NCBI GenBank assembly: GCA_032629725.1
Contig: JAFEVB010000007.1
Location: 1,550,001-1,614,000, forward strand
DNA from: Gremmenia infestans
Taxonomy: Eukaryota > Ascomycota > Leotiomycetes > Helotiales > Hamatocanthoscyphaceae
Reading direction: 5' to 3'
Length of the DNA: 64,000 nucleotides
A model generated the notes under the pieces. The model saw nothing but the letters and a program-made list of their open reading frames with translations, did not search any database and was not told the DNA's origin. Below are positions 34,760-45,879 of the stretch, piece by piece. Every line of letters begins with the position of its first letter. The stretch's first letter is position 1. The position numbers and the translations under genes are program-made.

Positions 34760-35914
34760 ATGGCGCTGCCCGCAAACAAAAAACAGAAAACCGGCGCCGC
34801 GGCTTCATCTTCTCCCACTCCCATCGTCTTCCAATCGCCTGGTCTTCAACCCGAATTTCGCCTTATGGTCTTTCATTAGGAGTTCCACGTCCATTCAGCC
34901 GTCCTGAAGCTTTACTCTGCTTTCTTCAGGAGGTTTCTCGATTCGCCAGATAAAGCAGCCGCCGTAGAGGCAGACAGTACCGGGGCTCTGCCTGCACAAC
35001 AGTCTACACCGACGAAGTTCAAATATGAATGGGTCACGGAGCTTGATAAAGATGCCGAATCTGACGAAGAGGGCAACTGGCATTTGATTGCCGCTACCAG
35101 TACAATGAAGGTGGGTTTAGGCAAGGCATCAGAAGAGCACGGCTGTATGACTAATGATTACTAGGAGCCCATCAATCTCTTAGAATACAAGGGTGATAAG
35201 AAATACCAGTCGGAGGCCTTTGAAAAACTGCTTTGTGCTATGTACCTCAAACCATATATGATCAGCAGCTGCATGGAGCTCACAACTATGACCAGACTGG
35301 CCGATTACTATTGCGCACTTCCAGTTCTTTCCCATACTCTTGATGGAGCATTCATGAGAAATCCTATGCTTGTAGGTTCGATCCGAAGCATTCCCTGCGA
35401 GACTCTTGCCTTGGCTGCAAAGATTAGGAACTCTACGTTGTTCAGGGAGAGTCTCATATGGGTCCTAGGTCCTTGGGGCAATGAGTGTTGGGAACAATTG
35501 GAGGACCCCAAACTGAAGAAGATTGCTAGAATTTCTCGGCACGAATTGTCTCACAAGATCGCGAAGGTGCAGGAAGCCATTACCAAGGACATAGAGATTG
35601 CTGACGATTTTTCACTTGAATATCTCATGAATAACTTGCGGGATTCGGCAATGGAAGCCCGTGAGGAAGAGCCCGCGTATTTAAGCATGCCTTGTTATTT
35701 CCTGAGGCTCCACGAGAAGAAGGAGGCTGGGCATTTCACTCTTGATATCAACGAGAATATTTTGGACGTTATAAGTTTGGATGTGCTGATGGAAAGTAAT
35801 CTTGTGCTGGAGAAGCAGCACCAGGCAGGGGAGTTAGATGCGCGTGATCATTTCTTGTGTGTTAGCATCGATGACGAAGATCTTCCCTGGGACACCACAG
35901 AGATGGATTGGTGA
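34760..35914 (+). pseudogene. BTB/POZ-domain gene, cluster copy 4, interrupted by TAG
   Basis: Two exons as in the other copies: 34760..35110 and 35165..35914, intron 35111..35164 (donor GTGGGT, branch CTAAT, acceptor CTAG). The ATG is in good context (GACAATGGCG). Codon 40 is TAG at 34877..34879, inside the BTB motif: the frame reads LMVFH, stop, then EFHVHSAVLKLYSAFFRRFL, where copy 1 has Gln, copy 2 Arg and copy 3 Lys. Everything else is intact for 366 codons, including the second-half BTB (FEKLLCAMYLKPY, MTRLADYYCALPVLS) and the C-terminal DHFLCVSIDDEDLPWDTTEMDW. No intron of realistic size can remove the stop. A single recent nonsense change is the simplest reading; stop read-through or a sequencing error are alternatives. 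Confidence 0.7.
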
Positions 35915-36350
35915 GGAACAATACCTCATCAACAATGGCGAAACCAAAGAATTGTATCACTCCAAATCGCAGTTCTTCAACACTGGACTAGTGCTGTTTT
36001 ACAGATCTTGATGCGACTTTGGCACTTTGCATCTCAACCACCACCACCCTTTCGATTCTCAGCATCCATACATGCCATGGCATGAAGACGTGCAAATACA
36101 GGGCTACTAGCTACACATGATCAGACTATAACCACTTGAAGCTTGGTCATGCCGCTAAAAAAAAAGAATCAGATGTCAGAAAAAACACAACGATATCTCA
36201 ACAGCTGTTAGACTCCCTTGCACTTCCAATCTCTTCAGAGCTCACACCGCTAACATATCTCAGGAGCAAACAGTAAATAGTCTCTGCATAATAGGCTAAG
36301 ACAGATATCTCACTTACTCCCCACTCTTAATCAAAAAGTGATGCCTTTCT
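35915..36350. other. Intergenic, BTB copy 4 / CGI121
   Basis: The 3' flanks of two convergent genes. Nothing else is seen. Confidence 0.45.
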
Positions 36351-37130
36351 CTAATTCGACGCCCCCCTTAACGCCATAGCACCCAAAACGAAAACCTCTA
36401 ACTCCCTCATCTCCTCCTCATTCACCACCCCATTCTCCAATCCCTTTTTACCCCCACCACCACCGCTGTTCAACTTATAAACCTTCCTAACCCTCCCCAC
36501 ATCCAGCATCCCCTTCAAATTCTCCTCCTCTAACCCCACCGCATCCCCCTCAACCGCGCCCTCCAAATGGCTCCTGACCTCCTCCCTATCCCCACCAACC
36601 TTAACAACCAGCAAATTTTCCGTAGTGGCCGTAATCCCAAAGCGCCGGAACGATTCTGCAATCTAATATCAAGGTGAAAACTGTGTGAGTGAAAGCTTTA
36701 TGACGTTTTAAGGTGGGGTAGAGGGGGACACTAACGTTGTTGTTCGGGCTCAATGAGAACACGATTTCCGAATGCACGTTTCGGCTGCGTAGCCGGTGGG
36801 AGTGCAGGGCGTTTATGGCGCGGTAGACGGCTGAGAGGACGTGGATTCTTGAGACTATCTGATGGGAATGTGCGTCAGTCTTATACGTATCACGTGATGT
36901 TTGTAGAGAAAGAGATTTTTTAGTTGTAAAGAAAGATGGGGGAAGATGGAGATAGGGAGGGAAGGGACGGGACGTACGACGCTGGCATCTATAAATGCGT
37001 ATTCGAAATCGGTGTTTCCGGCAAGGAGTTGCTGTTGCAGGAAAGGTGCATTTTTGACATTGCGATATAGGGCGATGTGGATGGGGGTCGTGGGGAGGTG
37101 CTCCAGGTGGATGGTTTCGAGGAGGGCCAT
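36351..37130 (-). CDS. CGI121: EKC/KEOPS complex subunit CGI121
   Basis: Exons 37130..36978, 36858..36736 and 36662..36351; introns 36859..36977 and 36663..36735; 195 residues. CGI121 (human TPRKB) binds tRNA and the Bud32 kinase within KEOPS, which makes the t6A37 modification of ANN-decoding tRNAs and also affects telomeres. Signatures across all three exons: TIHLEHLPTTPIHIALYRNVKNA, LRQQLLAGNT-like LQQQLLAGNTDFEYAFIDASV, SRIHVLSAVYRAIN, RSRNVHSEIVFSLSPNNN and IAESFRRFGI followed by ENLLVVKV. Each junction falls inside a conserved block, which supports the splicing. The last third carries a Gly-run linker (LNSGGGGGKKG) before the C-terminal helix, a fungal variation. Confidence 0.92.
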
Positions 37131-38322
37131 TGTTGGGGGCTACAGGTCTGAGACGGTTCGTCGGCCCTTCAAGGTGTATTTCCCTGCAGGAGGTCTTCCG
37201 GGGGTCTACTTCTACCTACGGCTGGGGTTTATGCGGCAGGCTGGGATTGAGCGCGAGATATTGCGAATGTTGGGGTTTTAGTGCCGGTTTCTAGGCCTAG
37301 ATGGGGAGCGGAACTCTGGGTGAACGGTGTGACGTTTGGTAGCGTGGACATCTACCGGATCTAGTGAGGAACCTTATCCCCCCGCTTATGCTTTTGATGC
37401 TATATCGAGGTATCAATTCAGTATGTAAGGGTCAGGATGGGACGATGTTGAAGAGATCAAAGTAAGGCTATGTATGCATTACAGGGTCGAGACAGTTTTC
37501 TTTGTATCCCCCGCTGAAGAATGCCTTTTAAAGTGCTGACTGAGACTGCACTGCCAAGCTTTATGGGTATTTTCCGCCTGGTGGTGTCGTCGATCTCCCT
37601 ACTAGTATTACTGGAGAAGTACAGTACGTACTGGTACGTACGTACGTACAGGATTCCAAAGGATTGGTCTGCTGGTTCCAAATAAAAAAAGGCCGCACGG
37701 CTTACTGCAGGCATTTTAGATAAGGGAGGAGGGGAATGGGTACTACGAATTTATTGATTTGTTCATCTAATGATTCCATAACAACATAGTATCTACTAAA
37801 TACTCCTTCCGACTGCAAGGATGAGATGAGGGGGCTCCAGATTAAGCCATGATGGTGAAAAGAAAGCTACCGTACTATAGCTATACAGTAAGGTAGGGGA
37901 TGTATGACAAGGCTGTTCTTGGCCGCACACCCACTTTTCGAAGTACTATAGCAAGGGGCAGCAATATGATGATTTGCATGCACCAGCATGTAAGATCTTA
38001 CCTAGGCAGATTTACAGAACAGCATACAGTATGTATGGATGATTTCCTTAGCCTCTGCATGAGCTGAAGATTGTTACCTACTTGAGAGCCTCTTGCAGTA
38101 AAAATGTGACGAAGCTTCATCTTCATCTACATTCTTCTCTACCGGGGAATACCCACCATCTCAACTGCTCCTAATATTTTCCTTTCTTCTTCACTCTACA
38201 TTTAGAGTCAAACCCGGACTGGTCCGGTACCAATAACATCTTAGAAAAGGGGAGACAGAAAGCGTTGTTCTTTCTATACCCCTTACTGAATCCGTGCCAC
38301 GCCCAAACGGTTTAGCTCCAAA
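37131..38322. other. Intergenic between CGI121 and the Zn2Cys6 gene
   Basis: A 1.2-kb divergent upstream region. It contains a GTAC-rich palindromic cluster at about 37618..37650 (repeated GTACGTAC). No gene is supported. Confidence 0.45.
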
Positions 38323-41300
38323 ATGGCATTTCGCCGCTCTACCTCATCGCAACTGCAGACACAGCTCTCACATCCTGGACAAGGGCAAATTGAACAATAT
38401 CCTTGTTATACAACGCCAATTTACGATATTATACGACGCGATTACCTTCCTTCACGCGTCCAAGGCGTAGTCGCAGGTGGTGGGGGATTTCAATACAGAT
38501 GCTCGTATCAGACGGCCACGGCTCCCAGCATAAAACAAGAGGATGCGACCATGCCCGGCAAACGAACTGCGTCTGGTGAGCCCGACGGCACTCCTGTGAA
38601 ACAACACAAGACGGACCGCCCTGAAGAGTTCTCTAAGCAGGTCAGAACAAAGTTGCAGACTTCGACGAGAACCGGCCAGGCGTGCGATAGATGTAAGGTG
38701 CGTATTGGTGTTGACCTCAGCGAGTCTTTCATACCTGCCCATGCTAATGCGCCCCCTCAACGTTCAGGTCCGCAAGATCCGATGCGACGGACTTCCTGGA
38801 GGATGCTCTCCATGTCTAGCAAATAATACAGAATGTCGAACTACCGATCGCATCACTGGCCGCGCTACCCAGAGAGGATATGTCGAGGGCCTCGAGCATG
38901 CGAAGCACAACCTAGAGCTGAGAGTTCGGGAATTAGAACAGAAATGTATACAAAACGGCCTCGATGTCAAGCCATCGAACGAATACCGCGACGCTGTACC
39001 TCCAAACTTTGCTTTCAATCAACCATCGAGTGCACAGGCTCCGGTGTGGAGTCCGGCAACATCGGCATATGTCCCTCAAGTTGACAATGCTATGGCGTCT
39101 CAACAGCAGAGCGTGGACATGCTTTCCACATTGCCTAATTCGCGAACCGAAGCCGGGGTGGATGAGCACCTGGGCGTCTCTATGGACGGTTTATATTTGA
39201 GCGAAATTAAAGGCACGGCACTTTCTATCCTGGGAATGACCATAGATATTGCAGATTTCCAATCTGATGATATGGACGAGCCAGAAAAGTTATCGTCACA
39301 TCAAACAATTTATAACAAGTCATATCAAGCGTTCCTACAATCTACGCTCAACATTAATCCTAGGTTGGAGGGGGTTAATTTGCCACCAAAAGATGAAGCT
39401 TTTACGTATTGCATGTGGTATTTCCGTGTAATAAATCCATACGTACCTTTGCTTCACAAACCGACCTTCATGAAGCTGGTAAGTTGTGGAATTTATAGAT
39501 ATCTAAAGTTATTCCGCTAATGACTACAGTTGACCTCTTGGTATGACGATCCGACCTTCAGACCTTCAGTTGCAGAAACCGTTATCGTCCACATGGTCCT
39601 CGCTATAATGTTCTTCCAATACGCCACACGTAACCGGAAAGACCCCGAACAACACCGGATACTTACCAACACTTCCAACAAGCACTATCACTACTCCCTC
39701 AGCTTCTTCTACCAGATCTGCGTTAGCCGCACAGCAAAAGATTGCCAGGCCTTAACTCTGATATGCGTGCATCTCCGGAATTTTCCAAAGCCCGGCGCCA
39801 GCTGGATGCTGACGCAAATTGCAATGTCACAAGCCATTGAGTTGGGACTTCACCGATCAGCCAAGAAATGGATCAGCGAGGATCCCCCGAACCCTTTAGA
39901 TGAGGAAATGCGAAAGCGCACATTCTGGACATTGCTCACAATCCATGTAACCCTAGCTGGGAAGCTTAACCGTCCAATGACATTCAGACTTGAAGATTTT
40001 GATTGTGAAATGCCGGAAGAAATGGACGACGAACTGCTCTCTGAAAACGGGCTAGACACCACGAGGCCAGGCAAATGTCTCCATAAGATTGGACTGCACG
40101 GATTTCGTCTCGTACCTCTCTTCATAGAGATGTTCAATACGATATACGCCATTCGCCGCCAACCAGATACTTATATGTCTACTGTTCATTCTCTAGAGGC
40201 GAAACTTGCAAATTGGAAGGAAGGCTTCCCACGAGAACTTCTGAGCGAAGAACTAGGTCAAGATGAACAAGAGCGTCGAATATTTCGCCTCTACACAGAG
40301 ACATGGGAGCAAGAATTCCGCCTTCTTCTGCGGCATCCATCTGTCGCGGGAACTACTGATGCCACATTCAGGTCCGAAAGCATGAGGCTCTGCGTTGAAT
40401 CTTGTCGCCACATGCTCCGATCAGTCCAACAACTTCGCAAATACAAAAGTTTGGATACGACTTGGTACCAAAGTGCTGTCTATGTTCTGGCGATTACTAC
40501 CACGCTTTTCTCTCAGTGGGAAAAGCGAAGTGAGTTGACTGCAAACGATTTAATGGCATTGAGGCGGGAAATGGAGTCCTGGTTAGAAGTAATGAGTGAT
40601 GTGGGGTTCCTGCTAGGTGAGTTGATACATATCTCTTATGAGAATCACGCTGACTTTATCAGGCTCTGGCATGCGTCTTCGAGATGCAGTAAGAAATGTG
40701 ACTGAACTAACTCTCGGTCTCTTAAGTCGGGCCTTGCCAACTAGAAATACATTCGCACAGAATAACTTGGACCAAGACAAGTCACCCCCACAGCATTCAG
40801 GGCCGCCTTTGACTAGCACATACTCCAAGCCTTCGACATACAGCTTCGACAGCACCACATCCAATGGAAATGGAGCCTCTGTATCTGCATATCTTCCAGC
40901 AGATGACCATCTACCGCACCAGCAGACGCCCTACCCACAAGCGACACAATACCAGAACTATGCGGAGTCTGCAAGCTCCGCTTACACACCACAAGAAAAC
41001 CACCAATACACACCATATACTGCCTCTACAACACAAGAAGCACCTCTCCTCGCGGGTTTTGCAACACAAGCCAGCCAAATCGCACCAGATAATTGGCAGC
41101 GGCGCGATTCGCAAATCCCCAGCTCGAGCTCTCAAGCATGGCACCAGTGGGCAAACACCTTGACCAATTCCCTCGATCCACAAGAAAGCTATTCAGCAAC
41201 TGCTTTGATGCAACTTGGAGCGGGAGTCATACATACAAACGTCGCGCAAACAACGCACGAGATGGCGACGAGTTCGGCGGAGGTCCTAGATCAGGGACAA

Positions 41301-41375
41301 CTGGCGGGGCAAGTGCAGTGGCCGTTGAATATCTTTGATACTGGAGCTGGTGCCGGAGGTGAAGAAACTCGATAG
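38323..41375 (+). CDS. Zn(II)2Cys6 fungal-specific transcription factor
   Basis: Four exons: 38323..38697, 38768..39478, 39530..40616 and 40663..41375; introns 38698..38767, 39479..39529 and 40617..40662; 961 residues. The binuclear zinc cluster is split by intron 1 and has ideal spacing: Cys121-x2-Cys124-x6-Cys131-x6-Cys138-x2-Cys141-x6-Cys148 (CDRCK then VRKIRCDGLPGGC). A linker and heptad-like dimerisation helix follow (YVEGLEHAKHNLELRVRELE). The central fungal_trans domain (about 300-600) includes YFRVINPYVPLLHKPTF, GASWMLTQIAMSQAIELGLHR and RKRTFWTLLTIHVTLAGKLNRP. The C-terminal 240 residues are Gln/Ser/Tyr-rich and may be the activation domain. It is nuclear; binding sites of this class are CGG-type repeats. 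I cannot assign a pathway, and no metabolic cluster lies next to it. Confidence 0.9.
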
Positions 41376-42154
41376 GAGGCGGAGTATAGTGTATAAAACA
41401 AGAAATTTCCAAAAGATTCGGGAAGTATCATAGGAATTTTGGGCGGGCGCTGTGTATTAGTATTAGTATAGTAATGAGGGATCAATGGCGTTGGTTTATA
41501 TGCATGCGTGGATATAGCTAGGCGCTATCTATGGCTGGCGCTAGGACTGGGACTGGATGGGGTGGGATGAATTGAGATGAAACATTTATATAAATATTAG
41601 TTGAGTAATGTATGTTATTATGCACGCACACATATGTAAAGCACGACTTGTAAGTTGTAAATATATTGCGATGATGATGTATGCAAAGGTATGGAGATTT
41701 GAGAGGATGAAAGGAGGTTGGTTGTAAAGGGGAAAGATGTTGAGTTGAGAGTTTTTTATTTTATTCTTGCGACAGGTGTAGTGCACCCAGCCAGAAACAC
41801 GGAGCGTTTTCCGCTATTGATGGTGCCGAGCCAGGAGGGCAGAGGACAGAGATGAATTGTACCTTTTTAGCGAGTGAGCATGGGTGGCTAGCTAATGAGG
41901 TAGGTTATATTGATTTGTTTGAATTGTTCTAAGCTAGAGGAAACAAAGATGGAAGGAAAGTAGTGGTCTGAATTTTTAACTTTTCGATGAGATACATAGG
42001 GAAGATTTTATATAGTAGCGCAAGAGTTAAGACTTTGAAAACACCTGATTTGGTATTATGCTAGATAGTAGGAGTGTTTAAATGTTTCTTATATCAAGTC
42101 TAATAGCGCCAATCAAAATCCTTATCCACCACCTACAATCCGCGTACCGTTTAG
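41376..42154. other. Intergenic, convergent 3' flanks
   Basis: AT-rich 3' flanks of the transcription factor and of the GPI-protein gene. No gene is seen. Confidence 0.45.
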
Positions 42155-43359
42155 TTATCGGAGGAAGACGAATGTAGATAGAGCTATGGAGACCATTCCA
42201 AGTGCCCTGTTCACTGACAATCCAGACGCAGAGCTGGTTTTGCTCGTGTTTGCTGCAGCGGGAGATGTGGCTGTAACCTAGGGTGGAGAGTTCGAGTTAG
42301 TTTTACTTGTTTATTTGGTCATTTCTTGTGTGTATGCAATTGCAAGAGGGAATGGGTTTGGGTTTGGAGAAAGAGAGAATGTGTCAATTCAAATCGACTT
42401 ACAGTAACAGCTCCACCACCATTCCCTCCAGTCACAGATGGAGTTGAAGCAGCAGACGACGATGCAGCGGACGCTAAAGAAGCAGCAGTCTTGGTGCCCG
42501 GCGCCGTATTCTCCGTTTGCGAGCCCCCGGTAAGAGCCGTCGTGCTTCCACCATCCCGTGTCGTTTGAGCTGCTGTATGTGTATTTTGCAGGACGTCGCC
42601 TATGCTTGAACAGAAGCCCTCTAGGAATGCGATGTCGCTGTAGTCTACCGGATCGGCCGTCTGTGCATAGTCCGCGCAAGTCTGAATGGCGTCGTCGAAG
42701 AATCCCGGATTGAAACTTGAGGTGCTGTAGCAGAGACAGGGCGCTTGATCGGTCGAGGACATGGACAGGAAGCCGGGGCTTACGGAGGAGCAGTATGAGA
42801 GGGCGAAACTGACGGTTGAGCAGCCTGCGTTCCGGGATGTTCGGCGAGATGATGAGGGTGCCGCTGTTATGAATGCTGAGGAAATGGCGGTCGTCGCTAG
42901 CGTTCGCGATGCACCAGATGCTGAAGACACTCGTGTGGTTCCAGCTGCTATGCTAGCGGGCCTGATATTCCCAACACTGGAGCAAAAACCTTTGAGCGGA
43001 GCTATAGCTGAATAATCTTGCGGGTCGGCAGTCATGGCGTAGTCTGCACAGGTCGATACTGCTCCGTCGAAAGCGCGGGGAAGCCAAACTGTGCTACTGT
43101 AGCAAAGGCAGGGCGCTTGCCTTGAAGGTACCATGGACAGGAAACCAGGGCTGATGGAGGAGCAATATTCGAGCGCGTCTAAGGCGTACGAACATGCTGC
43201 TGGGACCGCACGGGGAATGATACCTGTGTCATCCAGTATGTGGTCTTGAAAAGCTTCAGGTGCATTGTCACGGGGGACGACATGTTCAAAAGTGGCATCG
43301 ACGCCAAGGATCTGGAAAACGGCGATGGGTAAAGCCAATAATATGTTTGAGATAACCAT
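42155..43359 (-). CDS. GPI-anchored surface protein with duplicated six-cysteine module
   Basis: Exons 43359..42403 and 42277..42155, intron 42278..42402; 359 residues. Start MVISNILLALPIAVFQ at 43359 gives a signal peptide; the upstream in-frame ATG at 43446 would bury it. Two modules about 130 residues apart share CSSxSPGFLSM, QAPCLCYS, TCADYAxTADPxDYS and GFCSSxG, six cysteines each. They are joined and followed by Ser/Thr/Ala-rich linkers suited to O-glycosylation. The second exon supplies a Ser/Asn stretch (SKTSSASGLSVN) and a hydrophobic end (MVSIALSTFVFLR), a GPI attachment pattern that the uninterrupted frame lacks. It is likely a cell-wall or plasma-membrane protein. The module does not match CFEM spacing as far as I can tell; I do not recognise a named family. 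Confidence 0.72.
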
Positions 43360-44369
43360 TTTGTAAATGATACACTGAGAAAGAAGACCTTGCAAAGAAT
43401 TCTTAATAAAAATCAACAAGGGAGAAAATAAAGAGGCATAACGCAAAATATAATTCCCAACTTGCCAAGGTTCCTCTTCAGCTGTACCTTAATTCCGCAG
43501 TATTTTGAACCCGCCAAGACGGTACAAAAACGCTATTAGATCTCGTTTGCCAATCAGAAAAGCCTCTGGTACAGAATTAGATGCCAAGTATGCCAAGTTC
43601 TCAAAACAATATTAGGTTGCGGCACGACACAACGATGATGTCCTTCTTGAGAGGTGGATTCGGTTTTCTTCTTCTTGAGCAGCTACGGAGTAGCTGCGGA
43701 TGAAGGGTGTGACCCTGCGCCGAGACCCCAGATTATAAAGCCTCGCCAACTGCAGCTTCTCTGAGACTAGGGGCTCAGCCTTGCTGTGGAGTTTGACCAT
43801 GTTGTCAACTTGGCACTCATACATCTTGTTGATGGCCCGTATCGTAGTCGGCACGTTGCGTCGAGGAACTGTAGAGGTCGCGAGGTACCTGGAATTAGAG
43901 CATACCTGGCTCTCGAGCTGGATCCTCAGCCGAGAATTTTCCTTCTCGTAATGGTAGATTGTGGGGAGCGTTACCTGGATCAGGTTTATTAAAGGTGAGA
44001 AGGGAGAAGAGGTTCGATGAAGAAGATGAAGTTCCCCCTGGCGCTAACCGGCACTTAGCTTCGTTTAGCATGTGACTTGAGTCTTCCAAATATTGTTGCA
44101 ACATGAAAAGTTGAAGACAGATCATTGGATAGACCAGGGATTCGAGACTTCTATTTCTGAGAGTTCAGTTTTTAATTGAACCTCTCTACATAGTAGATTA
44201 GCAGTTATAGTCACGTGCTTATCAATGGTGGAGACGTTTTGAGAGTCTCAGCACAGCCTGCTGTTCAGACTCGGCTATACCTAGGTAGGTTAGGATAAGG
44301 ATAAAAGCACGTGTTGTAACTGATTACAGTAATCAGTAATTCTTACTGTAGCTTTCTCTTGCCTCGGTA
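43360..44369. other. Intergenic, left of the MITE
   Basis: The promoter of the GPI-protein gene. TACGGAGTA occurs at 43684..43692. On the minus strand 43612..44125 there are short frames with a coiled-coil-like stretch (YEKENSRLRIQLESQ), but I could not build a spliced gene with a proper start, so none is called. Confidence 0.4.
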
Positions 44370-44539
44370 CAGTGGGGTGCAATAGTTTGAACACCCCCCC
44401 TTACTAGCGCTCGCTAGCGTGCTGTCAAGCACGTACTTTCGGGGTGTCATGATTGAAAATACGTCTTAGAATGCCCTGAGAAAATATGAGCTAGCGGGCG
44501 CTAGTAAGGGGGGGTGTTCAAACTTTTTGCACCCCACTG
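44370..44539. mobile_element. Miniature inverted-repeat transposable element (MITE), 170 bp
   Basis: Near-perfect terminal inverted repeats of about 49-50 bp: left 44370..44418 beginning CAGTGGGGTGCAA, right 44490..44539 ending TTGCACCCCACTG. Both arms contain GTTTGAACACCCCCCC and TTACTAGCGC (or the complements). They differ by one small indel and a few substitutions near base 14 and in the CTCG/CCCG position. TA dinucleotides flank both ends (44368..44369 and 44540..44541), as expected for a TA target-site duplication of the Tc1/mariner-pogo superfamily, whose ends often begin CAGT. The 71-bp interior has no coding capacity and includes a small hairpin (GTGCTGTCAAGCAC). It is non-autonomous and would need a transposase supplied elsewhere in the genome. 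Confidence 0.88.
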
Positions 44540-45879
44540 TAAGGTATTTATGGAAGTCCTACCATGTTAAGCGAAGTGCAATAGGGGCAGGAAGGCTCGA
44601 GGAAGGGTGGGTTGTTGTTGTTGTTACACTACAGTATGTACATACAAGGAAAGAACTCTCCTTTCGAAGATGTACCTCATTATCCATTCCATTCCATCTC
44701 GCAATTGACTAGGGTGCCCCTTGTGAGAAATTTATTCAATACTGGGTAGGTACCCAGTCTTGAGTATCTAGGTAAGTGTTCGTGTCATGTGATGATATCG
44801 GAAATGTCCAATGCAAGATAAAGTGATGATAATACTATCGCCACAACGGTTTAACAGAAGGTTATCGAATCCGAGCAGTATCAGATAGCTTACGGCCTTC
44901 CATTTAGAAAATTCGTTCAGTTTATCACGTGCTTGAGATGGGGCGCTAAGTTGGTGCAATGGGTTTTATACGATACTCCGTAAGATCCGGACATTCTCAA
45001 TGAATCAAATGCAAAAGCACCCAATCAATGTTGTCAATTTCTATATTCTGTTGGAGTGTGCCCAATGTCTGACCATTTTGAAGCTTGCTGGGCTGGATGA
45101 ATTTACCCGCGTCATGATCAGACCACTTTCTACGGCTTGCTTTTCAGTCCAGCTATCCAGCTACCCATGAAATACCCATAAAACTACTGTAGGCCTTATG
45201 GAGATATGTGGTTCTAGGCGACGCCGCACCCCGGATAAGACCGTTTAACAGATCTCATGCTCATGCCACCACCATCACCCCATATTAGCCTCTACTTCGA
45301 CGCGGCTTTTACGGGGCGGGGTGTTCGTAGGTACCAGTAGCACCAAGTTAGACCAGGCCAGGTACGCTGCATTGATCAGGCCACCCACAGCAATTCTTCT
45401 CACTACCTTACCTTTCCTTACTTTACGGAGTCCGGATACTGTATGGAGTAGGGGAATCTGTAGCCATGGCTGGTCCCCCCAGCCTTGCATCTGCGCAGGT
45501 GCAGGTGCAGCTAGGCGCAACACGCCGCGATGGTCCCGAATCTACCTATCATTTATCTACTGACTATTTATCTGCTGCCCCTCCTAAAAACTTAAAATTT
45601 GTAGTATAAAGGAACGAGCTTCCTCGATTCACTGTCTTGAAACCAATTCACACAAAATCACATTATACATTTAATAGCTGAGAGCTTAATTCAAGTGACC
45701 TCAGTGTCAAGAGCAAGAGCAAGAGCGAGCAAGCAAGCAAGCAAGAGCTTCGCCCTTACCCCCACCAACAAAAATATATTACCCCGCCATCCCAACCAGG
45801 GACTGCAAACAAAATACTCCCCCCTTCCTCCTCCTCCTCCTCCTCTACCACCACAAAACAACCTCCTCAATCACCCATC
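44540..45879. other. Intergenic upstream of phosphoketolase
   Basis: About 1.3 kb. TACTCCGTA lies at 44974..44982 and a GC-rich GGGGCGGGGTG at about 45313..45323, which contains a match to the CreA consensus SYGGRG. A TATA box and a repetitive leader follow (separate entry). No gene is supported. Confidence 0.45.
45605..45879 (+). promoter_or_regulatory. TATA box and low-complexity leader of phosphoketolase
   Basis: TATAAA at 45605..45610 lies 275 bases before the ATG. Downstream come an AGCAAG-repeat tract (about 45706..45750) and a run of CTC triplets ending in a CACAAAACAACC tract just before the start codon. Such TATA plus pyrimidine-rich leaders are typical of strongly expressed fungal genes; strength here is inference. 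Confidence 0.4.

Noticed and set aside
38323..41375. Assignment of the Zn2Cys6 factor to XlnR/Xyr1 or another named regulator
   Set aside because: The zinc cluster and linker do not match XlnR as I know it, and there is no pathway cluster nearby; only the class is supported.
43612..44125. Possible small coiled-coil gene on the minus strand (YEKENSRLRIQLESQ)
   Set aside because: No start codon and splice pair give a consistent reading frame; the only GT-AG near the break is too short to be an intron.
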